Below are positions 16,351 through 25,609 of a stretch of 64,000 nucleotides of DNA, piece by piece. The stretch is from Rhizobacter sp. (GTDB taxonomy: Bacteria > Pseudomonadota > Gammaproteobacteria > Burkholderiales > Burkholderiaceae_C), in assembly GCA_019635355.1 (NCBI GenBank), contig JAHBZQ010000001.1, forward strand, positions 2,108,001-2,172,000. The letters are read 5' to 3'. The notes beneath the pieces were generated by a model. The model saw only the letters and a program-made list of their open reading frames with translations, was not told the origin of the DNA and made no database searches. A program made the translations under genes and the position numbers. Position 1 is the stretch's first letter. Every line of letters starts with the position of its first letter.

Positions 16351-19188
16351 ATGACCGAACTCGCCAAGTCCTTCGAACCCACCGCCATCGAAGCCAAATG
16401 GGGCCCCTTGTGGGAACAAAGCGGCGCCTACACGCCCACGCTCGACCCGGCCAAGGCATCGTTCTGCATCCAGCTGCCGCCGCCCAACGTGACCGGCACG
16501 CTGCACATGGGCCATGCGTTCAACCAGACCATCATGGACTCGTTGACGCGCTACCACCGCATGAAGGGCCACAACACGCTGTGGGTGCCGGGCACCGACC
16601 ACGCGGGCATCGCCACGCAGATCGTGGTGGAGCGGCAGCTCGAGCAGCAGAAGCTGAGCCGGCACGACCTCGGCCGCAAGAACTTCGTGGCCAAGGTGTG
16701 GGAGTGGAAGGAAGTCTCGGGCTCGACCATCACCAACCAGATGCGCCGCATGGGCGACTCGGTGTCGTGGCAGCACGAGTACTTCACGATGGACGAGAAG
16801 CTCTCGACCGTCGTGACCGACACCTTCGTGAAGCTGTACGAAGAGGGCCTCATCTACCGCGGCAAGCGGCTGGTGAGCTGGGACCCGATCCTCAAGTCAG
16901 CGGTGTCTGACCTGGAGGTGGAGAGCGAGGAAGAGGATGGCTCGCTGTGGCACATCCGCTATCCGATCGACGGTTCGTCTGACTCACTCGTGGTCGCCAC
17001 CACCCGCCCCGAGACCATGCTCGGCGACACCGCCGTGATGGTGCACCCGGAAGACACGCGCTACACCCACCTCATCGGCAAGCAAGTGAAGCTGCCCATC
17101 ACCGGCCGCCTGGTGCCGGTGATCGCCGACGACTACGTCGACAAGGAATTCGGCACCGGCGTCGTGAAGGTGACCCCGGCGCACGACACCAACGACTACC
17201 AGGTGGGCCTGCGCCACCGGCTTCCGATGCTCACCATCTTCACGCTCGACGCGAAGGTGAACGACGAAGCGCCCGAGGCGTATCGCGGGCTGGATCGTTT
17301 CGTCGCGCGTAAAAAGATCGTCGAGCAACTCGAAGCCGAGGGCCTCTTGGTCGAGGTGAAGAAGCACAAGCTGATGGTGCCGCGCTGCGCCCGCACCGGC
17401 CAGATCATCGAGCCGATGCTCACCGACCAGTGGTTCGTGGCGATGACCAAGGCTGGTGCCAACGGCAAGAGCATCGCGCAGGAAGCCATCGAAGCGGTGG
17501 AAACGGGCGACGTGAAGTTCGTGCCCGAGAACTGGGTCAACACCTACAACCAGTGGATGAAGAACATCCAGGACTGGTGCATCTCGCGCCAGCTCTGGTG
17601 GGGCCACCAGATTCCCGCCTGGTACGGCGACGGCGGCCAGCTCTTCGTGGCCCGCAGCGAAGAGGAAGCACAGGCGAAGGCCAAGGCCGCCGGCTACACC
17701 GGCCCGCTGCGCCGTGACGAAGACGTGCTCGACACCTGGTACTCGTCGGCGCTCGTCCCCTTCTCCACTTTGGGATGGCCAGAGAAGACGATCGAGCAGG
17801 ACCTTTTCCTGCCGTCGTCGGTGCTCGTGACCGGCTACGACATCATCTTTTTCTGGGTCGCCCGGATGATCATGATGACCAAGCACTTCACGGGCAAAGT
17901 GCCGTTCAAGCACGTGTACATCCACGGCCTGGTGCTCGATGCGCACGGCAAGAAGATGAGCAAGAGCGAGGGCAACGTGCTCGACCCGGTCGATCTGATC
18001 GACGGCATCGAGCTCGCGCCGCTGCTAGACAAGCGCACGCAAGGCCTGCGCAAGCCCGAGACTGCGCCCAAGGTGCGCAAGGCCACCGAGAAGGAATTCC
18101 CCGACGGCATTCCCGGCTACGGCGCCGACGCGCTGCGCTTCACCTTTGCGGCGCTCGCGACCCTCGGCCGCAGCATCAACTTCGACACCAAGCGCTGCGA
18201 GGGCTACCGCAACTTCTGCAACAAGCTCTGGAACGCGACCAAGTTCGTGCTGATGAACACCGAGGGCCACGACTGCGGCCTGAAGGAGCACACCAAGGCC
18301 GAGTGCGAGCCGGGCGGCGCCTTCCACGGCTACATGCACTTCAGCCAGGCCGACCGCTGGATCGCGAGCGAGCTGCAGCGTGTGGAAGCCGCCGTGGCGC
18401 AGGGCTTCGCCGAGTACCGCCTCGACAACGTGGCCAACACGCTCTACCAGTTCGTGTGGGACGAATACTGCGACTGGTACATCGAGATCGCCAAGGTGCA
18501 GATCCAGAACGGCACGGAAGCGCAGCAGCGCGCCACGCGCCGCACGCTGATCCGCACGCTTGAGGCCGTGCTGCGACTGCTGCACCCGATCACGCCCTTC
18601 CTCACCGCCGAGCTGTGGGAGACGGTGGCACCGATCGCCGGGCGCAAGAACGCCGAGACGATTGCCACGGCCAGCTATCCGACGGCGCAACTCGACCGCA
18701 TCGATCCCAAGGCCGATGCGTGGATGGGCAAGCTCAAGGGCCTGGTCAGCGCCTGCCGTGCGCTGCGTGGCGAGATGGGGCTGTCACCCAGCGACCGTGT
18801 ACCGCTCTATGCGACGGGCGACAACGCCTTCCTGAACGAAGCCGCCGCGGTGTTGAAGACACTTGGCAAGCTGTCGGAAGTGAAGGTGTTCGACGACGAG
18901 GCTGCGTTCAACGACGCCACGCGCCAGTCGCCGGTGGTGGTGGCGGGCGAAGCGCGCCTCGCGCTGCACGTCGAGATCGACGTGGCGGCTGAAACCGAGC
19001 GGCTTCAGAAGGAGATCAAGCGCAAAGAAGCTGATCTGGCGAAGGAACAGGGCAAGCTCGCCAGCGAGAGCTTCGTGGCGCGTGCCCCGGCCGAGGTCGT
19101 CGCCGAAGTCAAGCAACGCATCGCCGATTTCAGCGCGGCTCTTGAGCGGCTGCGAGATCAGTTGGCTCGCCTGGGATCGACGGCCTGA
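16351..19188 (+). CDS. valS: valine--tRNA ligase
   Basis: Class I aminoacyl-tRNA synthetase, 945 residues, charging tRNA-Val and editing threonine. The HIGH motif appears as His52-Met-Gly-His55 and the KMSKS loop is at 535-539. The editing domain lies between about 190 and 340, and the C-terminal 70 residues form the expected coiled-coil arm. The length is normal. The last 59 bases overlap the 3' end of the convergent dehydrogenase-like gene. Confidence 0.97.
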   Translation: MTELAKSFEPTAIEAKWGPLWEQSGAYTPTLDPAKASFCIQLPPPNVTGTLHMGHAFNQTIMDSLTRYHRMKGHNTLWVPGTDHAGIATQIVVERQLEQQKLSRHDLGRKNFVAKVWEWKEVSGSTITNQMRRMGDSVSWQHEYFTMDEKLSTVVTDTFVKLYEEGLIYRGKRLVSWDPILKSAVSDLEVESEEEDGSLWHIRYPIDGSSDSLVVATTRPETMLGDTAVMVHPEDTRYTHLIGKQVKLPITGRLVPVIADDYVDKEFGTGVVKVTPAHDTNDYQVGLRHRLPMLTIFTLDAKVNDEAPEAYRGLDRFVARKKIVEQLEAEGLLVEVKKHKLMVPRCARTGQIIEPMLTDQWFVAMTKAGANGKSIAQEAIEAVETGDVKFVPENWVNTYNQWMKNIQDWCISRQLWWGHQIPAWYGDGGQLFVARSEEEAQAKAKAAGYTGPLRRDEDVLDTWYSSALVPFSTLGWPEKTIEQDLFLPSSVLVTGYDIIFFWVARMIMMTKHFTGKVPFKHVYIHGLVLDAHGKKMSKSEGNVLDPVDLIDGIELAPLLDKRTQGLRKPETAPKVRKATEKEFPDGIPGYGADALRFTFAALATLGRSINFDTKRCEGYRNFCNKLWNATKFVLMNTEGHDCGLKEHTKAECEPGGAFHGYMHFSQADRWIASELQRVEAAVAQGFAEYRLDNVANTLYQFVWDEYCDWYIEIAKVQIQNGTEAQQRATRRTLIRTLEAVLRLLHPITPFLTAELWETVAPIAGRKNAETIATASYPTAQLDRIDPKADAWMGKLKGLVSACRALRGEMGLSPSDRVPLYATGDNAFLNEAAAVLKTLGKLSEVKVFDDEAAFNDATRQSPVVVAGEARLALHVEIDVAAETERLQKEIKRKEADLAKEQGKLASESFVARAPAEVVAEVKQRIADFSAALERLRDQLARLGSTA

Positions 19189-20107
19189 ACTCACGCGGCG
19201 CCGGCGGCGTGGCCTGCAGCAGCTCGTCGATGCGGCGGGCCACCGCCCATGCGCTGCGCAGGCGCGACTCGCGCGTGGTGCTCGCCACGCGTGGCGTGAC
19301 CTGCAGCGTGTCCATGCCCTTCAACGGGCGGCCTTCGTCGAGGGCACCGGGCTCCAGGCTGTCGAGCCAGCACGCGGAGAGGCGGCCGCTGATGAGCACG
19401 TCGGCCAGCGCCCGTTCGTTGAACACGCCCGAGTGCGAGATGCTCACCATCACCTGGTTGGGCTTGCAGTAGGGCAGGAAGCGCTCGCCCAGCAGGCCCT
19501 GGTAGCGGCTGAAGTAGTTGAGCTGCACGCACACCGCGTCGCTCGTTTCCAGCAGCTCGCGCAGGCCGAGCGGCGCCACGCGCCAGCGCTCGAAAACACC
19601 GTCGCTCGCATGCAGCGACGGGTCGTAGCCCACCATGCGCGAGCCGAAGCCCGAGAGCATCTGCGCCATCGCCTTGGCAGCCGGCGGCATGCCGATGAGC
19701 CCCACGGTGCACGCCCCCAGCTCGCGGCCGACCAGCATGCCGTCGGAGCCTTCGACGGGCACGCGGCGCAGCAGCGAGAGCATCGCGCCGATCATGAACT
19801 CGGCCTCGGCCTGCGCGGTGGCGGTGGCACTGCGCACCACTTCCACACCAGCACGCGAGCAGGCCTCAAGGTCGACGTTTTCAGCGCCGCCGCTCACGCG
19901 GCCGATGGCACGCAGCACCGGCGCGTAGTGGAGCGCGGCCCCGTCCAGCGCGACGAACGACGGAAGGATCAGCGCCCGCACGTTGTAGAGCGCCTGCCGG
20001 AATTCACGCGCATCACGCGCCAGTTCAGGGGCATAACGCACGGAATGGCGCTCTGCCAGCCACTGCATCACCTCGTTTTCGAGGGGCTCGACGATGAGTA
20101 TGTCCAT
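19130..20107 (-). CDS. 2-hydroxyacid dehydrogenase-like protein with altered active site
   Basis: A 325-residue protein with the two-domain layout of D-isomer-specific 2-hydroxyacid dehydrogenases (D-3-phosphoglycerate dehydrogenase type). The usual catalytic Arg is His225 (ISHSG instead of TARGG), the usual catalytic His is Arg273 (VTPRVAS instead of LTPHIAG), while Glu252 is kept. The dinucleotide motif GxGxxG reads G139-M-P-P-A-A144, missing two glycines. It is therefore probably not a normal NAD-dependent dehydrogenase; a binding or regulatory role is possible. The gene is intact, so selection seems to maintain it. It overlaps the valS 3' end by 59 bases and is divergent from galU. Confidence 0.75.
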   Translation of the reverse strand: MDILIVEPLENEVMQWLAERHSVRYAPELARDAREFRQALYNVRALILPSFVALDGAALHYAPVLRAIGRVSGGAENVDLEACSRAGVEVVRSATATAQAEAEFMIGAMLSLLRRVPVEGSDGMLVGRELGACTVGLIGMPPAAKAMAQMLSGFGSRMVGYDPSLHASDGVFERWRVAPLGLRELLETSDAVCVQLNYFSRYQGLLGERFLPYCKPNQVMVSISHSGVFNERALADVLISGRLSACWLDSLEPGALDEGRPLKGMDTLQVTPRVASTTRESRLRSAWAVARRIDELLQATPPAPREFRPSIPGEPTDLAAAQEPR

Positions 20108-20188
20108 GCATTCCCGGGGTCCCGACCGTCACAGAGCGCGTGACAGAATCTCCCGGAGACCTTTCCTCAGAACCACGATTGTAAGCAG

Positions 20189-21055
20189 ATGTTAGTCACC
20201 AAAGCGATCTTCCCCGTGGCAGGACTCGGCACCCGCTTCCTGCCCGCGACAAAAGCACAACCCAAAGAGATGCTGCCGGTGGTCGACAAGCCACTCATCC
20301 AGTACGCCGTCGAGGAAGCCTACGCGGCCGGTGTGCGCGAGATGATCTTCGTGACCGGCCGCCACAAGCGCCCGATCGAAGACCACTTCGACATGACCTT
20401 CGAGCTGGAAGTCGCGCTCGAGCAGGCCAACAAGCAAGAGCTGCTCGACGTGGTGCGCTCGGTCAAGCCCGACGACATGGAATGCATCTACGTGCGCCAG
20501 GCGCAGGCCCTGGGCCTTGGCCACGCCGTGCTGTGCGGCCAGCGCCTGATCGGCCGCGACCCCTTCGCCGTGCTGCTGGCCGACGACCTGATGGTGGGCG
20601 AGAAGCCGGTGCTCAAGCAGATGGTCGAGCAGTTCAACGAATGGCGCGTGTCCATCCTCGCCGTGCAGGAAGTGCCTGCCGAGCACACGCGGCGCTACGG
20701 CATCGTGGCCGGCACGCCGGTCAACGATCACCTGATGGACGTGAGCCGAATCGTCGAGAAGCCGGCGCCGGAAGTGGCACCCTCACGCCTGGGCGTGGCC
20801 GGCCGCTACATCCTCACGCCGGGCGTCTTCCACGAGATCGCCAACCAGCCGCGTGGCGTGGGCGGCGAGATCCAGCTCACCGATGGCATCGCCGGGCTGC
20901 TGCGCCGCGAGAAGGTGTTTGCGTATCGCTACGAAGGCAAGCGCTACGACTGCGGCAGCAAGGAAGGCTTCCTGCAGGCCAACGTGGAGCTGGCGCTGAA
21001 GCACCCGGTCCTCGGGCCGGGCTTCCGCGAGTACCTGCGCTCGGTCGAGATCTAG
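20189..21055 (+). CDS. galU: UTP--glucose-1-phosphate uridylyltransferase
   Basis: Makes UDP-glucose from UTP and glucose 1-phosphate, feeding envelope polysaccharide synthesis; cytoplasmic, 288 residues, normal length. The nucleotide-binding signature GLGTRFLPATKAQPKEMLP is at residues 13-31, and the downstream DDL, VEKP and GGEIQLTD segments match GalU. The stop overlaps the convergent tusA-like gene by 4 bases. Confidence 0.95.
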   Translation: MLVTKAIFPVAGLGTRFLPATKAQPKEMLPVVDKPLIQYAVEEAYAAGVREMIFVTGRHKRPIEDHFDMTFELEVALEQANKQELLDVVRSVKPDDMECIYVRQAQALGLGHAVLCGQRLIGRDPFAVLLADDLMVGEKPVLKQMVEQFNEWRVSILAVQEVPAEHTRRYGIVAGTPVNDHLMDVSRIVEKPAPEVAPSRLGVAGRYILTPGVFHEIANQPRGVGGEIQLTDGIAGLLRREKVFAYRYEGKRYDCGSKEGFLQANVELALKHPVLGPGFREYLRSVEI

Positions 21056-21279
21056 CGTCGGCGAAGAAAGTGCACGAACTCGTCGTTCGCCGCTGACTGC
21101 TCGACGAGTTCATTCCCCGTCTGCCGCGCAAACGCCTGGAAGTCGCGCATCGACCCCGGGTCGGTCGCCACCACCTTCAGGATCTCGCCGCTGTGCATGT
21201 CGGCGAGCGCCTTCTTGGCCTTGAGGATGGGCAGCGGGCAATTGAGCCCGCGGGTGTCGAGTTCCTTGTGGAAGTCCAT
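21052..21279 (-). CDS. TusA-family sulfurtransferase-like protein
   Basis: A 75-residue protein of the TusA/SirA/YedF family, small carriers that move a persulfide on a conserved cysteine. The N-terminal motif CPLPILKAKKAL holds Cys14, the expected acceptor. The long frame extends to 21390, but the homologous part begins at ATG 21279 (MDFHKELDTRG). The NUDIX gene stop is 6 bases upstream, so the two are probably co-transcribed with cysM, which gives a sulfur-related context. The exact paralogue (TusA versus YedF) is not clear. Confidence 0.88.
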   Translation of the reverse strand: MDFHKELDTRGLNCPLPILKAKKALADMHSGEILKVVATDPGSMRDFQAFARQTGNELVEQSAANDEFVHFLRRR

Positions 21280-21284
21280 CTCGT

Positions 21285-21836
21285 TCAACCTTCGGACGAA
21301 CGGCGCGGCGGGATATCGAGCCACTGCGGCGTGATGCCGCGCGAGGTGAGCCATTCGGCGAGTGCCTGGCCGGTGCCGGCGGGCCAGCACTTCACCTCCT
21401 GCGGCGACACGATCTTGTACTCGGCGAGCTCGGGGGACAGCTTGATCTCGCCATGCGCCACCACGTGGTAGGCGATGATGACCTGGTTCATGCGCTGGAA
21501 GTCGTAGACGCCGATCAGCTTCACCGCCTCGACATTCAGCGAGGTTTCTTCCAGCACTTCGCGCGCGATGCCGCCTTCAGGCGTCTCGCCCGCTTCCATG
21601 AAGCCGGTGATGAGGCCGAAGAAGCGGCCGGGCCATGCGGCATTGCGCGCGAGCAGCAGATGCCCGTCGCGGTCGGGCATCTCGATCACCGCGGCGAGCA
21701 CCGGCGTCGGGTTGTTCCAGTGCGTCCAGTGGCAGGCCGGGCAGCGTGTGCGCACCTTGGGGCCGCCGTCTTCTTCGGCGACGAGTTGCTGCAGCTCGGT
21801 GGCGCAGTTGGGGCAGAAGTTGAACTGGTGCTTCAT
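21285..21836 (-). CDS. NUDIX hydrolase with zinc ribbon
   Basis: A 183-residue NUDIX protein. Residues 8-38 form a four-cysteine zinc ribbon (CPNC...CPAC) like that of NudC, and the Nudix box is GFMEAGETPEGGIAREVLEE..., complete with the REVLEE core. It probably cleaves a nucleoside diphosphate compound. It is much shorter than NudC (about 260 residues) and the NADH-specific SQPWPFPxS motif is not seen, so NAD decapping is not claimed. It overlaps cysM by 4 bases, pointing to translational coupling. Confidence 0.88.
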   Translation of the reverse strand: MKHQFNFCPNCATELQQLVAEEDGGPKVRTRCPACHWTHWNNPTPVLAAVIEMPDRDGHLLLARNAAWPGRFFGLITGFMEAGETPEGGIAREVLEETSLNVEAVKLIGVYDFQRMNQVIIAYHVVAHGEIKLSPELAEYKIVSPQEVKCWPAGTGQALAEWLTSRGITPQWLDIPPRRSSEG

Positions 21837-22735
21837 GCGGGGAAGACTCCGGTGGAGAGATACCGATCACCGCGGTCGCAGACGACGAAGACGATGGTGG
21901 CGTTCTCGACCTTCTTGGCGATCTCCAGCGCCACCCAGCAAGCGCCCGCGGCCGAGATGCCGCCGAAGATGCCCTCTTCCCGCGCCAGGCGGCGGGCCAT
22001 GTCTTCGGAGGCCTCTTGCGACACGTTGACCACCTCGTCGATGTGGGTCGGGTCGTAGATCTTGGGCATGTAGGCCTCGGGCCACTTGCGGATGCCGGGG
22101 ATGCGCGAGCCTTCGGACGGCTGCGCGCCGATGATGCGCACCGCGGGATTCTTTTCCTTCAGGTAGCGGGAGGTGCCGGTGATGGTGCCAGTGGTGCCCA
22201 TCGCGCTCACGAAATGCGTGATGCGGCCTTCGGTGTCGTCCCAGATCTCGGGGCCGGTGGTTTCGTAGTGGGCGCGCGGGTTGTCGGCGTTGGCGAACTG
22301 GTCGAGCACGCGGCCCTTGCCGTCGCGCACCATCTGGTCGGCGAGGTCGCGGGCGTATTCCATACCGCCGCTGCGCGGGGTGAGCACGAGTTCGGCGCCG
22401 AAGGCCTTCATCGTCTGCGCGCGTTCGATGGACAAGTCCTCCGGCATGATGAGCACCATGCGGTAGCCGCGGATGGCGGCCGCCATTGCGAGTGCGATGC
22501 CGGTGTTGCCCGAGGTGGCCTCGATCAGCGTGTCGCCGGGCTTGATGTCGCCGCGCTCTTCCGCGCGCCGGATCATGCTGATGGCGGGCCGGTCTTTCAC
22601 CGAGCCGGCGGGGTTGTTGCCTTCGAGCTTGCCGAGGATCACGTTGCCTCGGCGGTCGTTCTCGGCGCCTGGTACACGCACCAGCCGAACCAGCGGCGTG
22701 CGGCCGATCACGTCTTCTATCGTCTTGTAGTGCAC
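21833..22735 (-). CDS. cysM: cysteine synthase B
   Basis: PLP-dependent O-acetylserine sulfhydrylase, 300 residues, converting O-acetylserine and sulfide or thiosulfate to cysteine (or S-sulfocysteine). The PLP lysine is Lys47 in NNPAGSVKDRP, and the substrate loop TSGNTG and GTTGTITG phosphate-binding loop are intact. A GTG start at 22735 is chosen because GGAGA lies 9 bases upstream and the 13 residues of the longer frame look non-native. The 300-residue length matches CysM rather than CysK. Confidence 0.93.
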   Translation of the reverse strand: MHYKTIEDVIGRTPLVRLVRVPGAENDRRGNVILGKLEGNNPAGSVKDRPAISMIRRAEERGDIKPGDTLIEATSGNTGIALAMAAAIRGYRMVLIMPEDLSIERAQTMKAFGAELVLTPRSGGMEYARDLADQMVRDGKGRVLDQFANADNPRAHYETTGPEIWDDTEGRITHFVSAMGTTGTITGTSRYLKEKNPAVRIIGAQPSEGSRIPGIRKWPEAYMPKIYDPTHIDEVVNVSQEASEDMARRLAREEGIFGGISAAGACWVALEIAKKVENATIVFVVCDRGDRYLSTGVFPA

Positions 22736-22843
22736 GGGGGTCTCTCCTGCGGCGCATTGTGGCAGCGGCGCCAAGCCCCGCTATTGGCAATGGCTCTGAG
22801 GGGCCTGCGGAGGGTGCGGGTGAGAACGGGCAGAAGGGGGGGG

Positions 22844-22928
22844 TGGTGCCTCGGGTCGGAATCGAACCGACACTCCTTGCGGAACGGGATTTTGAGTCCC
22901 GCGCGTCTACCGATTTCGCCACCGAGGC
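22844..22928 (-). tRNA. tRNA-Leu(CAA)
   Basis: An 85-base class II tRNA read on the minus strand, including an encoded CCA. The acceptor stem GCCTCGG pairs with CCGAGGC, the anticodon stem CGGGA/TCCCG encloses loop CTCAAAA (anticodon CAA, reading UUG), and the T-arm GGTTCGATTCC is canonical. Confidence 0.95.
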
Positions 22929-23038
22929 CGGTGCAGCAGAGCGCGCGATTTTGCCACACGCGGATTGGCCCTTCGGGGGTTTTCCGGGCCAGTGGTCAAA
23001 CCGGTTACGCTTGCGCCTTTCCGTCCTCAGCGCCCCGC

Positions 23039-23629
23039 ATGCCCCCGATTCCACCGATCACCCAGTTCCTGATGCTGGCCTGCACGGCGATCTACTGCCT
23101 GCAGATCTTCACCCCTCTGATCGACCGCTGGTTCGCCCTGTTTCCGCTCGGCAGTGGCTTCTTCATGCCGTGGCAGGTGTTGAGCTACGGCCTGCTGCAC
23201 GGCAGCGTGCTGCATCTCTTCTTCAACATGCTCGGCCTGTGGATGTTCGGCTCCGAACTCGAGATGCTGTGGGGCCGCAAGCGCTACATGGCCTTTCTCG
23301 CGATCGGCGCGATCTTCGGCGGCCTGCTGTTCCTCATCGCCACCGCCCTGCCCGGCGCCGGCATGAGCCGCCTCGTGGGGGCATCGGGTGGCCTCTATGC
23401 GCTGCTGGTCGCCGCGGCGATGTACTTCCCCGATCGCACGGTGATGCCGCTCTTCCCGCCGATCCCAATGAAGATGAAGGTCTTCGTGATCGTCTTCGGC
23501 GTGATCGCCCTCCTGATGAGCTGGACGGGCGACCTGGGCTCGCTCGCACACATCGGCGGCATGCTGGGCGGTTGGCTCACCATCCGCTACTGGCGCGGGC
23601 TTCCGCCGTTCGGCAAGCCGCGGCGCTAA
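23039..23629 (+). CDS. rhomboid family intramembrane serine protease
   Basis: A 196-residue six-helix membrane protease that cuts substrates within the bilayer. The catalytic serine is Ser117 in GASGG and the catalytic histidine is His171 in AHIGGMLGGW; His60 and Asn63 in the HLFFNMLGLW segment suit the oxyanion site. The start ATG 23039 follows the tRNA region; the open frame continues much further upstream only as a shadow of cysM. The stop overlaps the convergent epimerase-like gene by 4 bases. Confidence 0.9.
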   Translation: MPPIPPITQFLMLACTAIYCLQIFTPLIDRWFALFPLGSGFFMPWQVLSYGLLHGSVLHLFFNMLGLWMFGSELEMLWGRKRYMAFLAIGAIFGGLLFLIATALPGAGMSRLVGASGGLYALLVAAAMYFPDRTVMPLFPPIPMKMKVFVIVFGVIALLMSWTGDLGSLAHIGGMLGGWLTIRYWRGLPPFGKPRR

Positions 23630-24516
23630 GCCACCAGGCCTTCGCGCACCGTGGGGTAGCGCAGCTTCAGGCGCAACTCGCGCTTGAGGCGCGTGTTGTC
23701 GAGCCGACGTGATTCGCTCCAGAACGACAGCTGCACGGCCGACATGCGCTCGGCCGCTTCCACCCGCGTGATGCGAGGTGGCCGTGGCAGGCCGCACAGC
23801 TCTGCCGCGAGATCGAAGTAGTCGCCCATCTTCAGCTCGGTGTCGTCGCTCGCATGCACCACGCGCTGCGGCAGGCCGCGGTGCAGCGCGGCCACGCAGG
23901 CACGCGCCAGGTCGTCGGCGTGGATGTGGTTGGTGTAGACGTCGTCGGCCGCCACCAGCACCGGCGTGCCGCGCGCCAGGCGCTCGCGCGGATGGCCGCC
24001 TTCGCGGTCGCCCGCATAGATGCCGGGGATGCGCAGCACCGACACGCGCGCGCCGAACGCCCGGCCGTACCACCGCACCCGCGCCTCGGCGTCGACACGC
24101 CGCCGTGCGCGGTCGGTCGCCGGTGCCACCGCGCGCACCTCGTCGAAGCGAGCACCCTGCGCATCGCCATACACGCCAGTGGTGCTGGCGTAGACGATGC
24201 GCCGCACGCGGCCCTGGCGCGCGAGCGCCTGCAGCAGCGCAGCGGTGCGGGTGTCGGCCGTGCCCTGGCCCGGAGGCGGTGCGAGGTGCAGCACCGCATC
24301 CGCCAGGCCGGCGAGCCGCTGCAGGCTCGCCGGGTCATCCAGGTTGCCGACGAGCGGCACCGCACCGGCCGCCCTCAGCGCTGGCACACGCGCAGCGCTC
24401 GAGGTGAGCACCAGCAGCCGGTAGCGCCCCGCCAGCAGGCGCAGCACCCGCTGCCCCATGTCGCCGCAACCCACGATGAGCAAGGTCGGCCGTCTGAAGG
24501 TGCGGGAAAGGGTCAT
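23626..24516 (-). CDS. NAD(P)-binding SDR/epimerase-like protein (YeeZ type)
   Basis: A 296-residue extended SDR-like protein. The N-terminal nucleotide motif is GCGDMGQRV near residue 16, followed by DxxD-like NLDDP and ASTTGVYG. The canonical YxxxK catalytic pair is not found at the expected place after TGVYG (the segment is arginine-rich), as in other YeeZ-type proteins. The substrate is unknown. It is divergent from the ferredoxin reductase gene, 55 bases apart. Confidence 0.8.
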   Translation of the reverse strand: MTLSRTFRRPTLLIVGCGDMGQRVLRLLAGRYRLLVLTSSAARVPALRAAGAVPLVGNLDDPASLQRLAGLADAVLHLAPPPGQGTADTRTAALLQALARQGRVRRIVYASTTGVYGDAQGARFDEVRAVAPATDRARRRVDAEARVRWYGRAFGARVSVLRIPGIYAGDREGGHPRERLARGTPVLVAADDVYTNHIHADDLARACVAALHRGLPQRVVHASDDTELKMGDYFDLAAELCGLPRPPRITRVEAAERMSAVQLSFWSESRRLDNTRLKRELRLKLRYPTVREGLVA

Positions 24517-24571
24517 GGGGGAGCGGGCAAAATCGAAGGTCGTTCGCTGACGGGTCAGAAGAGGTTATCCC

Positions 24572-25609
24572 ATGACGTTCAAAGTGACGGTTCAGCCGAG
24601 CGGCGTGAGCTTCTCGGTCGACCGCGACGAGCCCATCCTGCTGGCGGCCATCCGCCAGGGCGTGGGCTTGCCCTATGGCTGCAAGGACGGCGCCTGCGGC
24701 TCCTGCAAGTGCAAGCTCCTCGAGGGCCGCGTGATCCACGGCACCCATCAGGTCAAGGCGCTCACGCCGGCTGAAGAAGAGGCGGGCTACACCCTCACCT
24801 GCCGCGCCGCACCGCAGACCGACATCGTGCTCGAAGCGCGCACGGTCGCGGGCGCCGGTGAATTCCCGGTGCGCAAGATGCCCTGCCGCGTCACCACCAT
24901 CACCAGGCCCGCGCCCGACGTCGCCGTGATCCAGCTGCAGCTGCCGGCCAATGACACGCTGCAATACCGCGCTGGCCAGTACATCGAGTTCATCCTGAAA
25001 GACGGCGCCCGCCGCAGCTACAGCATGGCCAATGCGCCGAGCGCACAGCGCGACAAGCCGGGCATCGAGCTGCACATCCGCCACATGCCCGGCGGCCTTT
25101 TCACCGACCACGTGTTCGGGGCGATGAAGGAAAAGGAAATCCTGCGCCTCGAGGGCCCGTTCGGCAGCTTCTTCCTGCGCGAAGACAGCGACAAGCCCAT
25201 CGTGCTGCTCGCCAGCGGCACCGGCTTCGCGCCGGTGAAAGCGATCATCGAGCACATGCAAGCAAAGGGCATCGCGCGGCCCACCACGCTTTACTGGGGT
25301 TGCCGCAGCCTCGCCGACCTCTACATGCACGCCTGGTGCGCGGAAGCGGCCCGCACCATGCCCCACCTGCGCTACGTGCCGGTGCTGTCTGACGCCAAGC
25401 CCGAAGACGAGTGGACGGGCCGCACGGGCTTCGTGCACCAGGCGGTGATGGCCGACCTGCCCGACCTCTCGGGCCACCAGGTGTATGCCTGCGGTGCGCC
25501 GGTGATGGTCGACTCGGCGCAGCGCGATTTCGTCGCGCACTGCAACCTTCCCCTCGATGAGTTCTTTGCCGACAGCTTCACCTCCGAGGCCGACAAACAT
25601 GCTGAGTGA
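24572..25609 (+). CDS. [2Fe-2S] ferredoxin-NAD(P)H reductase fusion (CDP-6-deoxy-glucoseen reductase-like)
   Basis: A 345-residue electron-transfer flavoprotein. An N-terminal plant-type ferredoxin domain binds [2Fe-2S] through Cys37, Cys42, Cys45 and Cys77. An FAD domain (RRSYSMANAP near residue 150) and an NAD(P) domain follow. This architecture is shared by oxygenase reductases and by CDP-6-deoxy-3,4-glucoseen reductases. No hydroxylase or deoxysugar genes are nearby, so the partner is unknown. Its last 11 bases overlap the start of the Bug-family gene. Confidence 0.88.
   Translation: MTFKVTVQPSGVSFSVDRDEPILLAAIRQGVGLPYGCKDGACGSCKCKLLEGRVIHGTHQVKALTPAEEEAGYTLTCRAAPQTDIVLEARTVAGAGEFPVRKMPCRVTTITRPAPDVAVIQLQLPANDTLQYRAGQYIEFILKDGARRSYSMANAPSAQRDKPGIELHIRHMPGGLFTDHVFGAMKEKEILRLEGPFGSFFLREDSDKPIVLLASGTGFAPVKAIIEHMQAKGIARPTTLYWGCRSLADLYMHAWCAEAARTMPHLRYVPVLSDAKPEDEWTGRTGFVHQAVMADLPDLSGHQVYACGAPVMVDSAQRDFVAHCNLPLDEFFADSFTSEADKHAE

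Noticed and set aside
19130..19188. Frameshift or misannotation because valS and the dehydrogenase-like gene overlap by 59 bases
   Set aside because: Both frames keep plausible C termini, and short convergent overlaps are common in this window (galU/tusA, rhomboid/epimerase, MATE/kinase).
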